Notes: a model not told the origin generated them from the sequence alone. 64,000 bases of DNA from Caulobacteraceae bacterium (GCA_947475875.1 CANJME010000004.1:62001-126000), one strand, 5' to 3'. Counted from the first letter of the stretch, positions 1-10,419 are shown. Numbers and translations are program-made.

Positions 1-1
1 C

Positions 2-973
2 ATGAGCAAGTCCGCGCTGGTGTTGGGCGCCGGAGGCTTCATTGGAGGCCACCTGGTGGCGCGTCTGAAGCGCGAGGGCTTTTGGGTCCGCGGCGTCGAT
101 CTCAAGTTTCACGAGCACCGCGAGACGGAAGCCGACGATTACGTTGTGGGCGACTTGCGCGATCAGGACATTGTTCGCGATGTCATCGACCGGCGGTTCG
201 ACGAGGTCTATCAGCTGGCTGCCGACATGGGCGGTGCGGGCTATATCTTCACCGGCGAGCACGACGCCGACATCATGCACAATTCGGCGACCATCAATCT
301 GAACGTCGCCAACGCCGCGCTGAAGCGCAACATCAAGAACGTCTTCTATTCCTCTTCGGCCTGTATGTACCCGGCCCACAATCAGGAAGATCCCGACAAT
401 CCGAACTGCGCCGAGGACTCTGCCTATCCGGCCGCCCCCGACAGTGAATACGGCTGGGAAAAACTGTTCTCCGAGCGGCTATTCTTTGCCTACAACCGCA
501 ACTACGGCACCAAGAACCGGGTCGCCCGCTATCACAACATCTTCGGTCCCATGGGCGCCTGGACAGGCGGCAAGGAGAAGGCTCCGGCCGCGGTTTGCCG
601 CAAGGTCGCCCAGGCCCGTTCGGGAACCTCGATCGAAATCTGGGGCGACGGCCTGCAGACCCGCTCGTTCCTCTATGTCGATGAGTGCCTGGAGGGCACG
701 ACGCGGCTGCTGCGCTCGGATTGCGAAATCCCGGTGAACATTGGCTCCGAAGAGATGGTCACCATCAACCAGCTGGCCCACATGGTCAGCGACATCGCCG
801 GCAAGACCCTGGCGCTGGAGCATATTCCAGGCCCCCTGGGCGTGCGCGGCCGCAATTCCGACAACCGGCTGATCCGCGAGAAGCTGGGCTGGGCGCCGAA
901 CCAGCCTCTGGTCAAAGGTCTTGAGAAGACCTACGCCTGGATCGAACAGCAAGTTCACCGGAACGCGGCCTGA
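2..973 (+). CDS. GDP-mannose 3,5-epimerase-like NAD-dependent sugar epimerase
   Basis: Short-chain dehydrogenase/reductase of the extended type, 323 residues. The NAD-binding GAGGFIG motif lies at residues 9-15 and the catalytic Tyr-x3-Lys is YGWEK (Y150, K154); a Cys sits in SSACMYP (C121). The stretches [39 protein letters not shown] and GVRGRNSDN match my memory of plant GDP-mannose 3,5-epimerase, which makes GDP-L-galactose and GDP-L-gulose in the cytoplasm. It heads four nucleotide-sugar genes, 14 nt before gmd. The ATG is at the window edge, so an upstream start cannot be excluded, but the protein begins just before the Rossmann fold as expected. Substrate is inferred. Confidence 0.87.
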   Translation: MSKSALVLGAGGFIGGHLVARLKREGFWVRGVDLKFHEHRETEADDYVVGDLRDQDIVRDVIDRRFDEVYQLAADMGGAGYIFTGEHDADIMHNSATINLNVANAALKRNIKNVFYSSSACMYPAHNQEDPDNPNCAEDSAYPAAPDSEYGWEKLFSERLFFAYNRNYGTKNRVARYHNIFGPMGAWTGGKEKAPAAVCRKVAQARSGTSIEIWGDGLQTRSFLYVDECLEGTTRLLRSDCEIPVNIGSEEMVTINQLAHMVSDIAGKTLALEHIPGPLGVRGRNSDNRLIREKLGWAPNQPLVKGLEKTYAWIEQQVHRNAA

Positions 974-987
974 GCCGGCGGGGATCG

Positions 988-2040
988 ATGGCCAAGACAG
1001 CGCTCATTACGGGGATCACGGGCCAGGACGGCGCCTATCTGACAGAGCTACTGCTGTCCAAAGGCTATGAGGTCCACGGCATCAAGCGCCGGTCTTCGTC
1101 GTTCAACACCGGCCGTATCGATCACCTCTATCACGACCCCCGCATGGAGCATGCGCGCCTGACGCTTCACTACGGTGACATGACTGACGCCACCAACCTG
1201 ATCCGCGTGGTCAAGGAAACCCAGCCGGACGAGATCTATAACCTCGCCGCCCAGTCGCACGTGATGGTCAGCTTTGAGACCGCCGACTACACCGCCAACG
1301 CCGATGCGATCGGACCGTTGCGGCTGCTGGAGGCGATCCGGCTTTTGGGCCTGTCCAAAAAGACCCGCTTCTACCAGGCCTCGACCTCGGAACTGTACGG
1401 CAAGGTGCGCGAGACGCCGCAGACTGAACTGACGCCCTTCTATCCGCGCAGTCCCTATGCGGTGGCCAAGCTATATGCCTATTGGATTACCGTGAACTAC
1501 CGCGAGGCCTACGGCATCCACGCCTCCAACGGGATCCTGTTCAATCACGAGAGCCCGATGCGGGGCGAGACGTTCGTGACCCGCAAAATCACCCGGGCGG
1601 TGGCGGCGATCGAACTGGGCAAGCAGGAAAAGCTGATCCTCGGCAATCTCGACGCCCAGCGCGACTGGGGCCATGCGCGCGACTATGTGGAGGGGATGTG
1701 GCGGATGGTTCAGGAGGATGAACCCGACGACTATGTGCTGGCCACCGGCCAGACGCGGTCAGTCCGCGATTTCGCCCAGCGCGCATTCGCCCAGGTCGGA
1801 CGAACCATTGAATGGACCGGCTCGGGCGTCGATGAGGTCGGCAAGGACGCGCGCACCGGCCAGGTGCTGGTCGAGATAGATCCCACCTATTTCCGTCCCA
1901 CCGAGGTGGACCAGCTGGTCGGCAACGCCGCCAAGGCATTCGCCAAGTTCGGCTGGAAATCCAAGGTCGCCTTTGAGGATCTGGTCGCCGAGATGGTTCA
2001 GAGCGATCTGAAAGTCATGGCCAACGAAGGCCGGGCCTAG
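988..2040 (+). CDS. gmd: GDP-mannose 4,6-dehydratase
   Basis: Converts GDP-D-mannose to GDP-4-dehydro-6-deoxy-D-mannose, the first step to GDP-L-fucose. The N-terminal GITGQDG cofactor motif (residues 9-15), the [13 protein letters not shown] segment and the active-site STSELYG plus Y157-x3-K161 are classic Gmd signatures. Its 350 residues are the normal family length. It lies between the GME-like epimerase and GDP-L-fucose synthase (2-nt gap to the next start), so product channelling to GDP-L-fucose is very likely. Confidence 0.96.
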   Translation: MAKTALITGITGQDGAYLTELLLSKGYEVHGIKRRSSSFNTGRIDHLYHDPRMEHARLTLHYGDMTDATNLIRVVKETQPDEIYNLAAQSHVMVSFETADYTANADAIGPLRLLEAIRLLGLSKKTRFYQASTSELYGKVRETPQTELTPFYPRSPYAVAKLYAYWITVNYREAYGIHASNGILFNHESPMRGETFVTRKITRAVAAIELGKQEKLILGNLDAQRDWGHARDYVEGMWRMVQEDEPDDYVLATGQTRSVRDFAQRAFAQVGRTIEWTGSGVDEVGKDARTGQVLVEIDPTYFRPTEVDQLVGNAAKAFAKFGWKSKVAFEDLVAEMVQSDLKVMANEGRA

Positions 2041-2042
2041 GC

Positions 2043-3017
2043 GTGTTCGACCTGGCGGGAAAGAGCGTCTTCGTCGCGGGCCATACCGGCATGGTCGGCC
2101 GTGCGCTGGTGCGCAGACTGGCTAGCGAAAACGTCAGGATGGTCGGACCGGCAAGCCGCATCGACTATCGCCGGCAAGCCGATGTCGAAGCCTGGATGGA
2201 AGGCGAGCGCCCGCAGGTGCTGTTCCTGGTCGCCGCCCGGGTGGGAGGGATCTTCGCCAACGACAACGCCCCGGCCGAGTTCATCTACGACAACCTGATG
2301 ATCGGCTCGAACCTGATCGAGGCCGCGCGCCGGTGCGGCGTGGAAAAGCTGGTCTATGTGGGTTCGTCCTGCATCTATCCGCGAGAGTCCGTGCAGCCCA
2401 TCCCGGAATCGGCCCTCCTGGCGGGCCCGCTGGAGCCGACCAACCAGTGGTACGCCGTAGCCAAGATCGCCGGCATCAAGATGACCCAGGCCTACCGGCG
2501 GCAATACGGCTGCGATTTCATCTCGGTCCAGCCCACCAACCTCTATGGCCCGTTCGACAATTTTGACCTTTCGGCGAGCCACGTGATCCCGGCCCTGATG
2601 CGCAAGGCGCACGACGCCAAACTGAACCGCGAAAGGCAGCTGGTGGTCTGGGGCTCGGGACATCCGAAGCGCGAGTTCATGCACGTCGACGACATGGCCG
2701 ACGCTCTGGTTTTCCTGGCCAGGACCTACAGCAACGACGAGCTGGTCAACATCGGCAGTGGGCAGGAGGTTTCCATCGCCGAGCTGGCCCATCAGATCGG
2801 TGAGGTCGTGGGCCTCGACGCCGAGCTGGTATTCGATTCGTCGAAGCCGGATGGCACGCCTCGAAAACTGGTTGACGTTTCACGGCTGAGATCGCTCGGC
2901 TGGGATCGCGCCCGACCGCTCGATGCGGGTCTGGCGGAAACCTATGCCTGGTTCCGGGAACATCTTGGCGACGCCCGCGGCTACGGCGGTCACTCTTCCT
3001 CAAGCTCAGGCGACTGA
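2043..3017 (+). CDS. fcl: GDP-L-fucose synthase (3,5-epimerase/4-reductase)
   Basis: NADPH-dependent epimerase-reductase that turns the Gmd product into GDP-L-fucose. The nucleotide-binding GHTGMVG motif is at residues 13-19, GSSCIYP with C110 matches the family's epimerase cysteine, and Y137-x3-K141 (YAVAK) is the SDR dyad. Start is GTG, 2 nt after the gmd stop, giving 324 residues, near the usual length. The C-terminal Ser-rich tail (about 315-324) is not typical and may be dispensable. It is followed after one base by the UDP-xylose synthase gene. Confidence 0.95.
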   Translation: MFDLAGKSVFVAGHTGMVGRALVRRLASENVRMVGPASRIDYRRQADVEAWMEGERPQVLFLVAARVGGIFANDNAPAEFIYDNLMIGSNLIEAARRCGVEKLVYVGSSCIYPRESVQPIPESALLAGPLEPTNQWYAVAKIAGIKMTQAYRRQYGCDFISVQPTNLYGPFDNFDLSASHVIPALMRKAHDAKLNRERQLVVWGSGHPKREFMHVDDMADALVFLARTYSNDELVNIGSGQEVSIAELAHQIGEVVGLDAELVFDSSKPDGTPRKLVDVSRLRSLGWDRARPLDAGLAETYAWFREHLGDARGYGGHSSSSSGD

Positions 3018-3018
3018 C

Positions 3019-3978
3019 ATGGATCCTCGCGACAAACACAAGCGCATCCTGGTTACCGGCGGCGCCGGTTTCATCGGCTCGCATCTGTGCGAACGACTGC
3101 TGGCCGAGGGCCACGAAGTGCTGTGCATCGACAACTTCTTCACCGGCGCCCGGGCGAACGTGCTGGGTCTAATCGGCAATCCGATGTTCGAGCTGCTGCG
3201 TCACGACGTGACCTTTCCGCTCTATGTTGAGGTCGACCAGATCTACAATCTGGCCTGTCCGGCGAGCCCCGTTCACTACCAGCACGACCCGGTGCAGACG
3301 ACCAAGACCTCGGTGCACGGGGCGATCAACATGCTGGGCCTGGCCAAGCGGCTGAAGGCGACCATCCTGCAGGCTTCGACCTCCGAGGTGTATGGCGATC
3401 CGTCGGTGCATCCCCAGGTCGAGGAGTACTGGGGCAACGTCAATCCGATTGGGCCCCGGTCCTGTTACGATGAGGGCAAGCGCTGCGCCGAGACTCTGTT
3501 CTTCGATTATCACCGCCAGCACGCCCTGCCGATCAAGGTGGCGCGGATATTCAACACCTATGGTCCGCGCATGCACCCGAACGACGGCAGGGTGGTTTCG
3601 AACTTCGTGGTCCAGGCGCTGAAAGGCGAGGCGATCACCCTGTTCGGCGACGGCGCCCAGACCCGTTCGTTCTGTTATGTCGATGATCTGGTTGAAGGTC
3701 TGATCCGGCTGATGAATTCACCGACCGATGTGACCGGACCGATCAATCTGGGCAATCCAAACGAATTCACCATCCGTCAGCTGGCCGAACTGGTGATCGA
3801 GATGACGGGCTCGGGCTCGAAGATCGAACTTCGCCCGCTGCCGGTGGATGACCCGCGCCAGCGCCAGCCCAATATCGATAAAGCCGCCCGGCATCTCGAT
3901 TGGAAACCGACCACCCAGCTGCGCGAAGGCCTTGGCAAGACTATCGCTTACTTCGACTCGTTGCTTCGCGAGGGCTGA
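3019..3978 (+). CDS. UDP-glucuronate decarboxylase (UDP-xylose synthase)
   Basis: NAD-dependent decarboxylase producing UDP-D-xylose from UDP-glucuronate. GGAGFIGSH begins at residue 14, the active site is SCYDEGKR (Y150, K154), and [16 protein letters not shown] and [11 protein letters not shown] are typical of UXS/ArnA-type decarboxylases. I chose the ATG one base after the fcl stop (319 residues); the frame stays open further upstream, but those codons lie inside fcl and have no family counterpart. The 3' end overlaps the convergent O-antigen ligase gene by 38 bp. Together with the three upstream genes it suggests a polymer containing fucose, xylose and perhaps L-galactose or L-gulose; that composition is inferred. 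Confidence 0.93.
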   Translation: MDPRDKHKRILVTGGAGFIGSHLCERLLAEGHEVLCIDNFFTGARANVLGLIGNPMFELLRHDVTFPLYVEVDQIYNLACPASPVHYQHDPVQTTKTSVHGAINMLGLAKRLKATILQASTSEVYGDPSVHPQVEEYWGNVNPIGPRSCYDEGKRCAETLFFDYHRQHALPIKVARIFNTYGPRMHPNDGRVVSNFVVQALKGEAITLFGDGAQTRSFCYVDDLVEGLIRLMNSPTDVTGPINLGNPNEFTIRQLAELVIEMTGSGSKIELRPLPVDDPRQRQPNIDKAARHLDWKPTTQLREGLGKTIAYFDSLLREG

Positions 3979-5326
3979 CCAGCAGGCCACAGGCGAAGGC
4001 GAAGATGCTCGCCATCGCCATGGTCCGCAGCGGGAAGTCCACGGTCGAATGCAGCAGCAAGAGGCCGACGACGATGCTGCCGGCGCAGGCCAGATTGGCC
4101 GCCGGTGAAGTCGGTGCGGCCCAGGCCAAAAACGCCCTTCGGCAAATCCAGATCAGAAAGCCGATGAGCGCGGCCAGCCCGGCCAGTCCGGTCTCAAGAA
4201 AGATTTCCAGAAACTCGTTGTGCGCGTGGTTCCAGTATTTCGGGCCCATGAGATCGACGTTTTCGTGGGCGGCGAACACAGGAACGAAGGTGCCTGACCC
4301 CGAACCGAAGGGCAGGTATTCCATCGCCGCCTTGGCGGTCGTCACGGCGGCTGTGAAACGGCCGCCTTCCTCGAGGTCGTTGGCGCTGGTGAAACGATCC
4401 AGGATCGGCCCGATGCCGGCGGCCACGGCGACAATCAGCGTCACGGCGACAACGCCGCCCAGCAGGGTGGCGCCTCTGCGACCCTCACCTCTTTCATTTC
4501 TCCAGACCAGCAGCAGGCTCGCCACAATGGCCGGAACGAGCAGCAGCACGCCGGCCCGCGACTTGACCACCACCAGAGCTACGATCTCCATCAGGAAAAT
4601 GCCCATGGCGAAGGCGGCGGGCACCAGGGTCTGGCGCGTCTGATGCCTGTCGAGTTTGAGCCACAGCGCGGCCAGCGGCAGGCAGGCGATCAGCAAAGCG
4701 GCCTGATGGTTGCGGTTTACAAAGATGCCGACGGCGGAATCGGTGTTGGCGTGTTCGTAGAGATAAAGGTTGCTCTCTGATCCCTGCGCAACCTGCGCGG
4801 CGCCCAACATGACGCTGAAGACGGCGATAAGCAGAGGTATGAGCGTCAGCCAGCGCCGTTGTTCCGACTTCAGACCGCAGACGGCCAGGAAAATCGCGGT
4901 GGGCGGCAACAGCGCCAGCAGGTGGGACAAGGTTTCCGAAGGCAGCAGGCTGATGGGGGACCAGCCCGGAGTGACACCCGTCATTCGCCTCACCTCGGCC
5001 GGCCAGGCGTGGCCGGGAAGCTTTGCCCACAAGACATCCGGCATGGGGATGAGCTGAACGATCAGGATGGCGTACATGGCCCCCAAAAGAACAAGCGGCG
5101 CCTTGAGGCGGCCCGGCAGCGGCTCGTTCAACATGCGCCACAAGGCGTAGGCCAGCAGGGGCAGGCAGGCGATTTCGACGATCTGTAACGGCAGCAGGTT
5201 CGAGCGAGAGGCGCCGCCCAGCACGATCGCGATGGTCATCACCACGCCGGTGAGCGCCGCCAACAGGTTGCTCCCGCTAATAGACCGCGAAGACCGGCGC
5301 TTCTGAGGTTGCCAGCGCATGTTCAT
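3941..5326 (-). CDS. O-antigen ligase/polymerase (Wzy_C-type) membrane protein
   Basis: A 461-residue polytopic membrane protein with about ten to twelve hydrophobic helices. The NRNHQAALL segment and the loop motif [14 protein letters not shown] with a preceding GSGSGTF are typical of the O-antigen ligase/Wzy/exosortase-linked EPS polymerase superfamily. These enzymes join or polymerise lipid-linked glycans on the periplasmic face of the inner membrane. It is the last gene of the minus-strand polysaccharide operon and overlaps the upstream gene by 4 nt (ATGA). Whether it is a ligase or a polymerase cannot be decided from the sequence. Confidence 0.85.
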   Translation of the reverse strand: MNMRWQPQKRRSSRSISGSNLLAALTGVVMTIAIVLGGASRSNLLPLQIVEIACLPLLAYALWRMLNEPLPGRLKAPLVLLGAMYAILIVQLIPMPDVLWAKLPGHAWPAEVRRMTGVTPGWSPISLLPSETLSHLLALLPPTAIFLAVCGLKSEQRRWLTLIPLLIAVFSVMLGAAQVAQGSESNLYLYEHANTDSAVGIFVNRNHQAALLIACLPLAALWLKLDRHQTRQTLVPAAFAMGIFLMEIVALVVVKSRAGVLLLVPAIVASLLLVWRNERGEGRRGATLLGGVVAVTLIVAVAAGIGPILDRFTSANDLEEGGRFTAAVTTAKAAMEYLPFGSGSGTFVPVFAAHENVDLMGPKYWNHAHNEFLEIFLETGLAGLAALIGFLIWICRRAFLAWAAPTSPAANLACAGSIVVGLLLLHSTVDFPLRTMAMASIFAFACGLLVSPREATSRSKR

Positions 5327-6570
5327 CGGGCCGCCCCCGCGGGCTGCACGTTCAGCTTGTCATACCAAACGTCGATTTCCGCTTCCTGGGCAGCGGCGGA
5401 TTTGTCCAGCACCAGCCTCTGGGCCGAGCATCCGGGTGGAACTGCAAAAGGCGTTGAAAATCTGACCCACCGTCCGGCGGTGTCCGGGACGGGGGCGAGC
5501 GCAACCGCCACGGGCGGATCCCCGACACATTGAATCTGCCAGCCCAGTCGCCCTGCACTTGATGTGGTTGCCGTCATCACCTCGCCGACCAGGGCATATT
5601 GGCCAGGGGGCAGGACCAGAAGCTGAGCTGGAAACTCTCGTTTGGCTGACCCGTTGTAGATGATGTGCAGGGCCGGATCGTCCCGCCCTGGCGGGGGTTC
5701 GATAAAGCCGGTGGCACCCTGGCTGAAATTCCATCCAAACGGGCGCGTGTCGGGCAGGCCGCTGAAATCACCGTCATAGATATTTGTCACTTTGGAGGCG
5801 ACCTGGTCGGGCAGCAGAATGAGCCAGTCCAGATAGGCTTCCTCGTATCGCCCGGCGGCGACAAGCTGCAGCAGAAGCGCGCTCAGCTCGTCGGGTGTAA
5901 TCTCGCCTCTTGCCGCCTTGATTGCAGCATAGAGTTTGAAAGTGGCGGCAGGATTGGGATGGGTTTCACTGAGGGCTTCCATGAACACCGGCCGCCATGA
6001 CGGGGCCTTTGCCAACCGCTGGCCCAAGGGCTCGTAGGCGGCTGGATCGGTCAGACTCGCCGATAGCTGCGGCAAAAGCTGGCGGGTGAAGTTTTGTTCG
6101 CGCCTCAAAAGCGCATCGGCTCGAACGAAGGCCTGATCGTAGTTCTTTTCGGCCAGCAGATGGTCGAACAGCCAAAGCTCGGCGATGTTTTCCCGATGAT
6201 TGGTTCGCACCGCCGCGCTCATCAGCGCCTGGCTATCAGCGGCCTTGCCCTGGCGCTCGCGCAGAGTGCCAATCAGGCTGATAGCCACCGAATTCAGCGG
6301 CTCGCGATGCAGCGTCACCCGCGCCTTGGTTTCAGCCGCGATCAGTTGGGTCGGCGAGGCCGACGGACTGCGCACGATGTTCCAGGCGGCGTTAAGGGAC
6401 TGGTTGGCGTTGGCCGGCCCCCGCGTAACGATGCTCGAGTCGTTCCGCAGGATGAGGACGAGGAGCAGAACGGCGCCGAGGCCCAGCGCCAGGGCGAACA
6501 TGAGCCTTGGCAGGGACCGTTCGGACGATCCGGAACCACCGCCCGAGCGCGGCTGGACCGCAATGCTCAA
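5323..6570 (-). CDS. Unknown membrane-anchored protein of the polysaccharide operon
   Basis: A 415-residue protein with one N-terminal transmembrane helix (about residues 21-41) after a short cytoplasmic segment, so most of it should be periplasmic. The middle (about 60-240) is Ala-rich and helical, resembling TPR-type repeats. The last about 170 residues look like a beta-sandwich, galactose-binding-like module (segments GWNFSQGATGF, LPPGQYALVGEV, GRWVRFSTPFAVP, EIDVWYDKLNV). It is sandwiched with 4-nt overlaps between the Wzc-like kinase and the O-antigen ligase, arguing for a role in polymer length control, handling or export. I do not recognise a named family. Confidence 0.75.
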   Translation of the reverse strand: MSIAVQPRSGGGSGSSERSLPRLMFALALGLGAVLLLVLILRNDSSIVTRGPANANQSLNAAWNIVRSPSASPTQLIAAETKARVTLHREPLNSVAISLIGTLRERQGKAADSQALMSAAVRTNHRENIAELWLFDHLLAEKNYDQAFVRADALLRREQNFTRQLLPQLSASLTDPAAYEPLGQRLAKAPSWRPVFMEALSETHPNPAATFKLYAAIKAARGEITPDELSALLLQLVAAGRYEEAYLDWLILLPDQVASKVTNIYDGDFSGLPDTRPFGWNFSQGATGFIEPPPGRDDPALHIIYNGSAKREFPAQLLVLPPGQYALVGEVMTATTSSAGRLGWQIQCVGDPPVAVALAPVPDTAGRWVRFSTPFAVPPGCSAQRLVLDKSAAAQEAEIDVWYDKLNVQPAGAAR

Positions 6571-8852
6571 TTGCCGACCTTGATTTGCGGCTTGTTTCCG
6601 TAGGCGTAGTCATAGGCGTAGCCATAGCCATACCCGTAAGACGATTTCTTGGCGTCGAACTTGGTCAGCAGAACGCCCAGGATATGCGGCGCGCCGACGT
6701 TAAGGCGGCGCAGCGCCACGCGCGCGAGGTTACGGCCCGTGCCGCCGGCTTCGATGGCGATCATGGTGCCCGAGACGGCAGAAGCCAGCAGCGGAGCATC
6801 GGCAAGACCCATGATCGGCGGGCCGTCGACCACGACGATATCAAACTCGGCGCGGGCCTCACGAAGCAGCATCTCCACGCGCGTACCGGCCAGGAGTTCG
6901 GCCGGGTTTGGCGGTAACGGACCGCAGGGGATGAACGAAAGGCAGGGCATCGAGGTCGGCTGCACGACGCGCGCCAGCGGCAGCCCGCCTGTCAGATAGT
7001 TGCTGAGGCCCGTGCTATTTTCCACTTCCAGCGTCCGGTGCAGCGACGGATTGCGCAGGTCGCCGTCGACCAGCAATACGCGCAGGCCCAGACGTGCGAA
7101 GTTCTGGGCGATCGCCACGGCGCTGGTGGACTTGCCCTCAGCAGGTCGAGCGCTAGTGACCAGAAGGCTGGAAGGCACGCCTTCGTCGGTGGAGAACTGC
7201 AGGGCCGTTCGCACGGAATAGTAGGATTCCGAGAACGGAGATCTGACGTCCACCATGGCCTCGGCGGGCGAAACACCACGATCGAGTTTGGGGACCGTGC
7301 CGAGCAGCGGCAAGCCCAGCTTGCGTTCCACATCCTCGGGAACGCGGATGGACTCATCCAGATACTCGAGCAGGAAGGCGAGCGCGACCCCCAGCGCCAG
7401 ACCGATCAGACCAGCCGTAATCAGGTTCTTCTTGGGCGCGGGGCGCGACGGGAAGTGCGGCGGCTGGGCGGAATCGATTTGGGAAATGTTGTTGGTGGTG
7501 ATGCCACCAGCCACGCTGGCTTCACGGAACTGGCCCAAAAGGCTTTCATACTGGGCCCGTGTGGTGTCGGCCGCCATTTGCTTCAGGCCATATTCAATAC
7601 CCTCGCGATTCTGGCCCAGGAACGAGCCCTGGAGAGCCTCGACAGCGGCCTGGGCTTCCTGTTCTTCTTTGAGCGCTGAATCGTAAGCGCTTTTCAGTGA
7701 GGCCTTCACCTCCTCGGTCGCCGTATCGATCGTGCGCGAGAGGTTGTCCATACGGGCCTTCAGGGCCACCATGTCGGGGAAGTTCTCCCGGAAGACCGTG
7801 GCCTTCTGCTGGTATTCGGCGTTCAGGCCGGCGAGGCTCTGCTTGTAGGTCTGGATCGTCAGGTTATCCATGACCTCGGGGATGGCGGCGTTCGGCTGCT
7901 GCGAGGCTTTCCAGCGAACTTCGGCGCGGAACCGGGCCGCCTTGGCCTGGGTCCAGGCGGCGTTAGCGGCCAGCAGGTTGGAGCCGACGATGGTGGTGCT
8001 GGCGCCCTGGGTGGCCGCGGACCCCTTTTCGCCAGCGGCGCCGCCACCGCCGCCGATATTGATGATCTTGTGACTGTCGGCATAGGCCGCGAGGTCACGG
8101 TCGGCGGTCTCGACGTTGACTTTTTCAGCTTCCATGGCAACGCGCAGGAAATCGCGCGAGTAGTCGCCGGCCTTGAACCGGCGGGCCAGGTTCCACTCGA
8201 TGAATTCGGCGGCGATCGCGTTGGCGATTTTCGCAGAAGTCTGCGGACTGGGACTGTCGAATGAGATCCGAACCAGCCGTGAACGCTGGACCTGAAACAC
8301 GTTCAGATTGGTCTGCAGCGTCGAGATCAGCTGGGTGCGGAGCACCGCGCCCGACGGGCGCCGGCCGTTCTTGTCCGGCTTGCCCAGTCCCAAGCCCTGA
8401 ATGATGCCCTGGTCATTGGCCATGTCAAATTTATCGATGGTCCGGATAGCCAGTTCCCGCGACTTCAGCAGGGCGAACTGGGTCTGGAAAAACTCGTCGT
8501 CGCTGCTGAATTCCCGTTGCTGGACCGTTTGCATCGTGCCGACCTGCGCCGGTTCGCGGTCGATCTGGATGGTCGTGGTCGCGGTGTAGATACGGGTGGT
8601 CAGCAGGGTGGTGGCGACACCTACAGCCAAGGCCACAATGACTACCGCGGCGATCCACAGCCAGTGCTTGCGAAGAATCCGCAGATATTTCTGCAGGTCG
8701 ACCGAAGTCTCATCGCGTTGCTCCTCGCCGAACCACTCATAGGCGCCGTAGCCCCTGTTGCGCTCGGCCGGAATGACCGCGCCACGGCCAGGATTGGCTG
8801 GCATGCGTTCAGGCACGCTGCGTTCCGCAACTTCTTCGTTATCACCGAGCAT
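6567..8852 (-). CDS. Polysaccharide co-polymerase/tyrosine autokinase (Wzc/ExoP-like)
   Basis: Full-length BY-kinase of 761 residues. A Wzz domain begins with a transmembrane helix near residues 65-90 and is followed by a long coiled-coil periplasmic part and a second helix before residue 500. The cytoplasmic kinase carries Walker A ARPAEGKST (about 568-576), Walker A' VDGDLRNP (about 595) and Walker B DIVVVDGPP (about 671). The C-terminus has seven alternating tyrosines (Y739-Y751), the usual autophosphorylation cluster. It controls capsule/EPS polymerisation and export with the Wza-like lipoprotein and the PHP phosphatase of the same operon. Confidence 0.94.
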   Translation of the reverse strand: MLGDNEEVAERSVPERMPANPGRGAVIPAERNRGYGAYEWFGEEQRDETSVDLQKYLRILRKHWLWIAAVVIVALAVGVATTLLTTRIYTATTTIQIDREPAQVGTMQTVQQREFSSDDEFFQTQFALLKSRELAIRTIDKFDMANDQGIIQGLGLGKPDKNGRRPSGAVLRTQLISTLQTNLNVFQVQRSRLVRISFDSPSPQTSAKIANAIAAEFIEWNLARRFKAGDYSRDFLRVAMEAEKVNVETADRDLAAYADSHKIINIGGGGGAAGEKGSAATQGASTTIVGSNLLAANAAWTQAKAARFRAEVRWKASQQPNAAIPEVMDNLTIQTYKQSLAGLNAEYQQKATVFRENFPDMVALKARMDNLSRTIDTATEEVKASLKSAYDSALKEEQEAQAAVEALQGSFLGQNREGIEYGLKQMAADTTRAQYESLLGQFREASVAGGITTNNISQIDSAQPPHFPSRPAPKKNLITAGLIGLALGVALAFLLEYLDESIRVPEDVERKLGLPLLGTVPKLDRGVSPAEAMVDVRSPFSESYYSVRTALQFSTDEGVPSSLLVTSARPAEGKSTSAVAIAQNFARLGLRVLLVDGDLRNPSLHRTLEVENSTGLSNYLTGGLPLARVVQPTSMPCLSFIPCGPLPPNPAELLAGTRVEMLLREARAEFDIVVVDGPPIMGLADAPLLASAVSGTMIAIEAGGTGRNLARVALRRLNVGAPHILGVLLTKFDAKKSSYGYGYGYAYDYAYGNKPQIKVGN

Positions 8853-8899
8853 CGACCGATCAGCCTCTTTGTCTTTGGCGAGTTACGCTTCGCACAGCG

Positions 8900-9610
8900 T
8901 CAGAACAGCGTAAACACGCCGATGAGGGGCAAGCCCTGAAGAATCGTCCGGAAGGTCGATTTGGAGTTTGACACATCGACCACGACAACGTCGCCCGGCA
9001 GGACCTCCGGATCAGCCGCAACCCCCCGGTTAATGTCTTCCAGATTGAACTTGCCCACCGTTCTGGCGCCGTTGGTGTAGCGGATGATGCCGACCGACTT
9101 CAGGTCGGCGGTTTCCATGACCGGCCCGCCCGCCATGGCGACCACCGATTGCAGGGTGGCGCGGCCGCGCAGGGAAATTACGCCCGATTGCTTGACCGCG
9201 CCGGTCACCGTGACCTGCTGGCTCACAGCTTCGCGCAGGCCGACAATGACCTCCGGATCGCGTAGGCAGCACTGCGAGAGCTTGCCCTTGATAGCGTCGG
9301 CGACCTGGGTGGTCGTCAATCCGGAGATGGCCAGGGTGCCGATGCGCGGCATGACGATCTGGCCATTGGCGTCCAGCTGCAGCTCGGGAAAGCTCATCTC
9401 TTCAAGCTGGAAGACGCGCACGCTGATCTTGTCCAGCGGGCCGAGGTGGTAATCTGCGGGCGGCGCGGCCTTGGGGGCGATATACGCTGAAACATCCGGA
9501 CCGACGGCCTGGAAGCTGCCGGTGGCGGGTTGTGACGGGGCCGTGGTGGCGCAAGCCGCCAGAACCAGCGCGGCGAATAGAACCAGCGGAACCAATCTCG
9601 TCATTTTCAT
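8900..9610 (-). CDS. Polysaccharide export lipoprotein (Wza/GumB family)
   Basis: Outer-membrane export component of 236 residues. The signal peptide ends in a lipobox (LAAC, Cys about residue 19). It has the Poly_export domain (YHLGPLDKISVRVFQL onward) and one SLBB domain (VTVTGAVKQSGVISL). It is shorter than E. coli Wza, as is common for alphaproteobacterial Wza/GumB proteins. Two in-frame ATGs (9610 and 9604) are possible starts. It lies upstream of the kinase with a 47-nt gap and directly after the phosphatase gene in the same operon. Confidence 0.92.
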   Translation of the reverse strand: MKMTRLVPLVLFAALVLAACATTAPSQPATGSFQAVGPDVSAYIAPKAAPPADYHLGPLDKISVRVFQLEEMSFPELQLDANGQIVMPRIGTLAISGLTTTQVADAIKGKLSQCCLRDPEVIVGLREAVSQQVTVTGAVKQSGVISLRGRATLQSVVAMAGGPVMETADLKSVGIIRYTNGARTVGKFNLEDINRGVAADPEVLPGDVVVVDVSNSKSTFRTILQGLPLIGVFTLF

Positions 9611-9624
9611 TCTCTGGTCCCCGT

Positions 9625-10419
9625 CTAGGCGCCCGCAAACAGGCGTCTGAAAAATCCTAAGCCGCCGGTCGGTTTGGTCACGCCGACGGCCGGCGGCAAG
9701 CTGTCAGGCGAGGCGTTCTCAAGCACGCCAATGGGTCTCGTCAACACCATATCGATCGCCGCCTGCTCACCCAGCCGTTCTGCGACCATATCACGGGCCT
9801 CGGCCATGAGAGGAGATCGATTTCTGACGTTGTGGGCGTCGGTCGCCAGAATGTGCGTTAATCCTTCGTCGACCATGCGTTCGGCCCAGTATTTCGGCCG
9901 CCGGCCGAACCGGCCGGTCAGCGAGCCGCAGGTGATCTGCATCCACACGCCCTGGTGGGCCAGATTGCGCATGGTGTCGTAGTGACTCTCGATCCAGGTC
10001 AGACGCTCCGGGTGGGTCAGCACGGGCTGATAGCCGGCCGCCATGACATCGAAGGCCGCGTCTTCCAGCCGGGGCGGGGCGGTATGGTGCGGCGGCTCAA
10101 AAAGGAAGTACCGGGAATCGTTAAGGGAAAGTAGTCCGCCTTGCTTCAGCTTTGCGCCCAGGTCGGCCTGCAGATGGATATCGGCGCCGGTCACCAGGCG
10201 CAGCGGGATTTCGGCCTCGTCCAGGGCCTTTTGCAGCCTGGCGATGTGCTGCCTCACCTGCAGTCCAGTGTTGTCGTAAACGCCGGGCATCATGTGGGGC
10301 GTGCAGGCGGTTATCCGAATGCCTTCAGCCACGGCGATGCGCGCCATGGCCAGAGAATTCTCCAGGTCCGTGGCCCCGTCGTCGATACCGGGTAGAATAT
10401 GGCAGTGCAGGTCGATCAA
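9625..10419 (-). CDS. PHP-type tyrosine-protein phosphatase (CpsB/CapC family)
   Basis: Metal-dependent phosphatase that would dephosphorylate the tyrosine cluster of the Wzc-like kinase. Metal-binding motifs of the PHP fold are visible: DLHCHILPGIDDGA at the N-terminus, CTPHMMPGVYD, LTHPERL and ATDAHN. The frame is open to 10647, but the family begins with MIDLHCH. A TTG at 10419 gives exactly LIDLHCH and has a GAGG five bases upstream, so I take TTG as the start (264 residues). It is the first gene of the five-gene polysaccharide operon. Confidence 0.88.
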   Translation of the reverse strand: MIDLHCHILPGIDDGATDLENSLAMARIAVAEGIRITACTPHMMPGVYDNTGLQVRQHIARLQKALDEAEIPLRLVTGADIHLQADLGAKLKQGGLLSLNDSRYFLFEPPHHTAPPRLEDAAFDVMAAGYQPVLTHPERLTWIESHYDTMRNLAHQGVWMQITCGSLTGRFGRRPKYWAERMVDEGLTHILATDAHNVRNRSPLMAEARDMVAERLGEQAAIDMVLTRPIGVLENASPDSLPPAVGVTKPTGGLGFFRRLFAGA

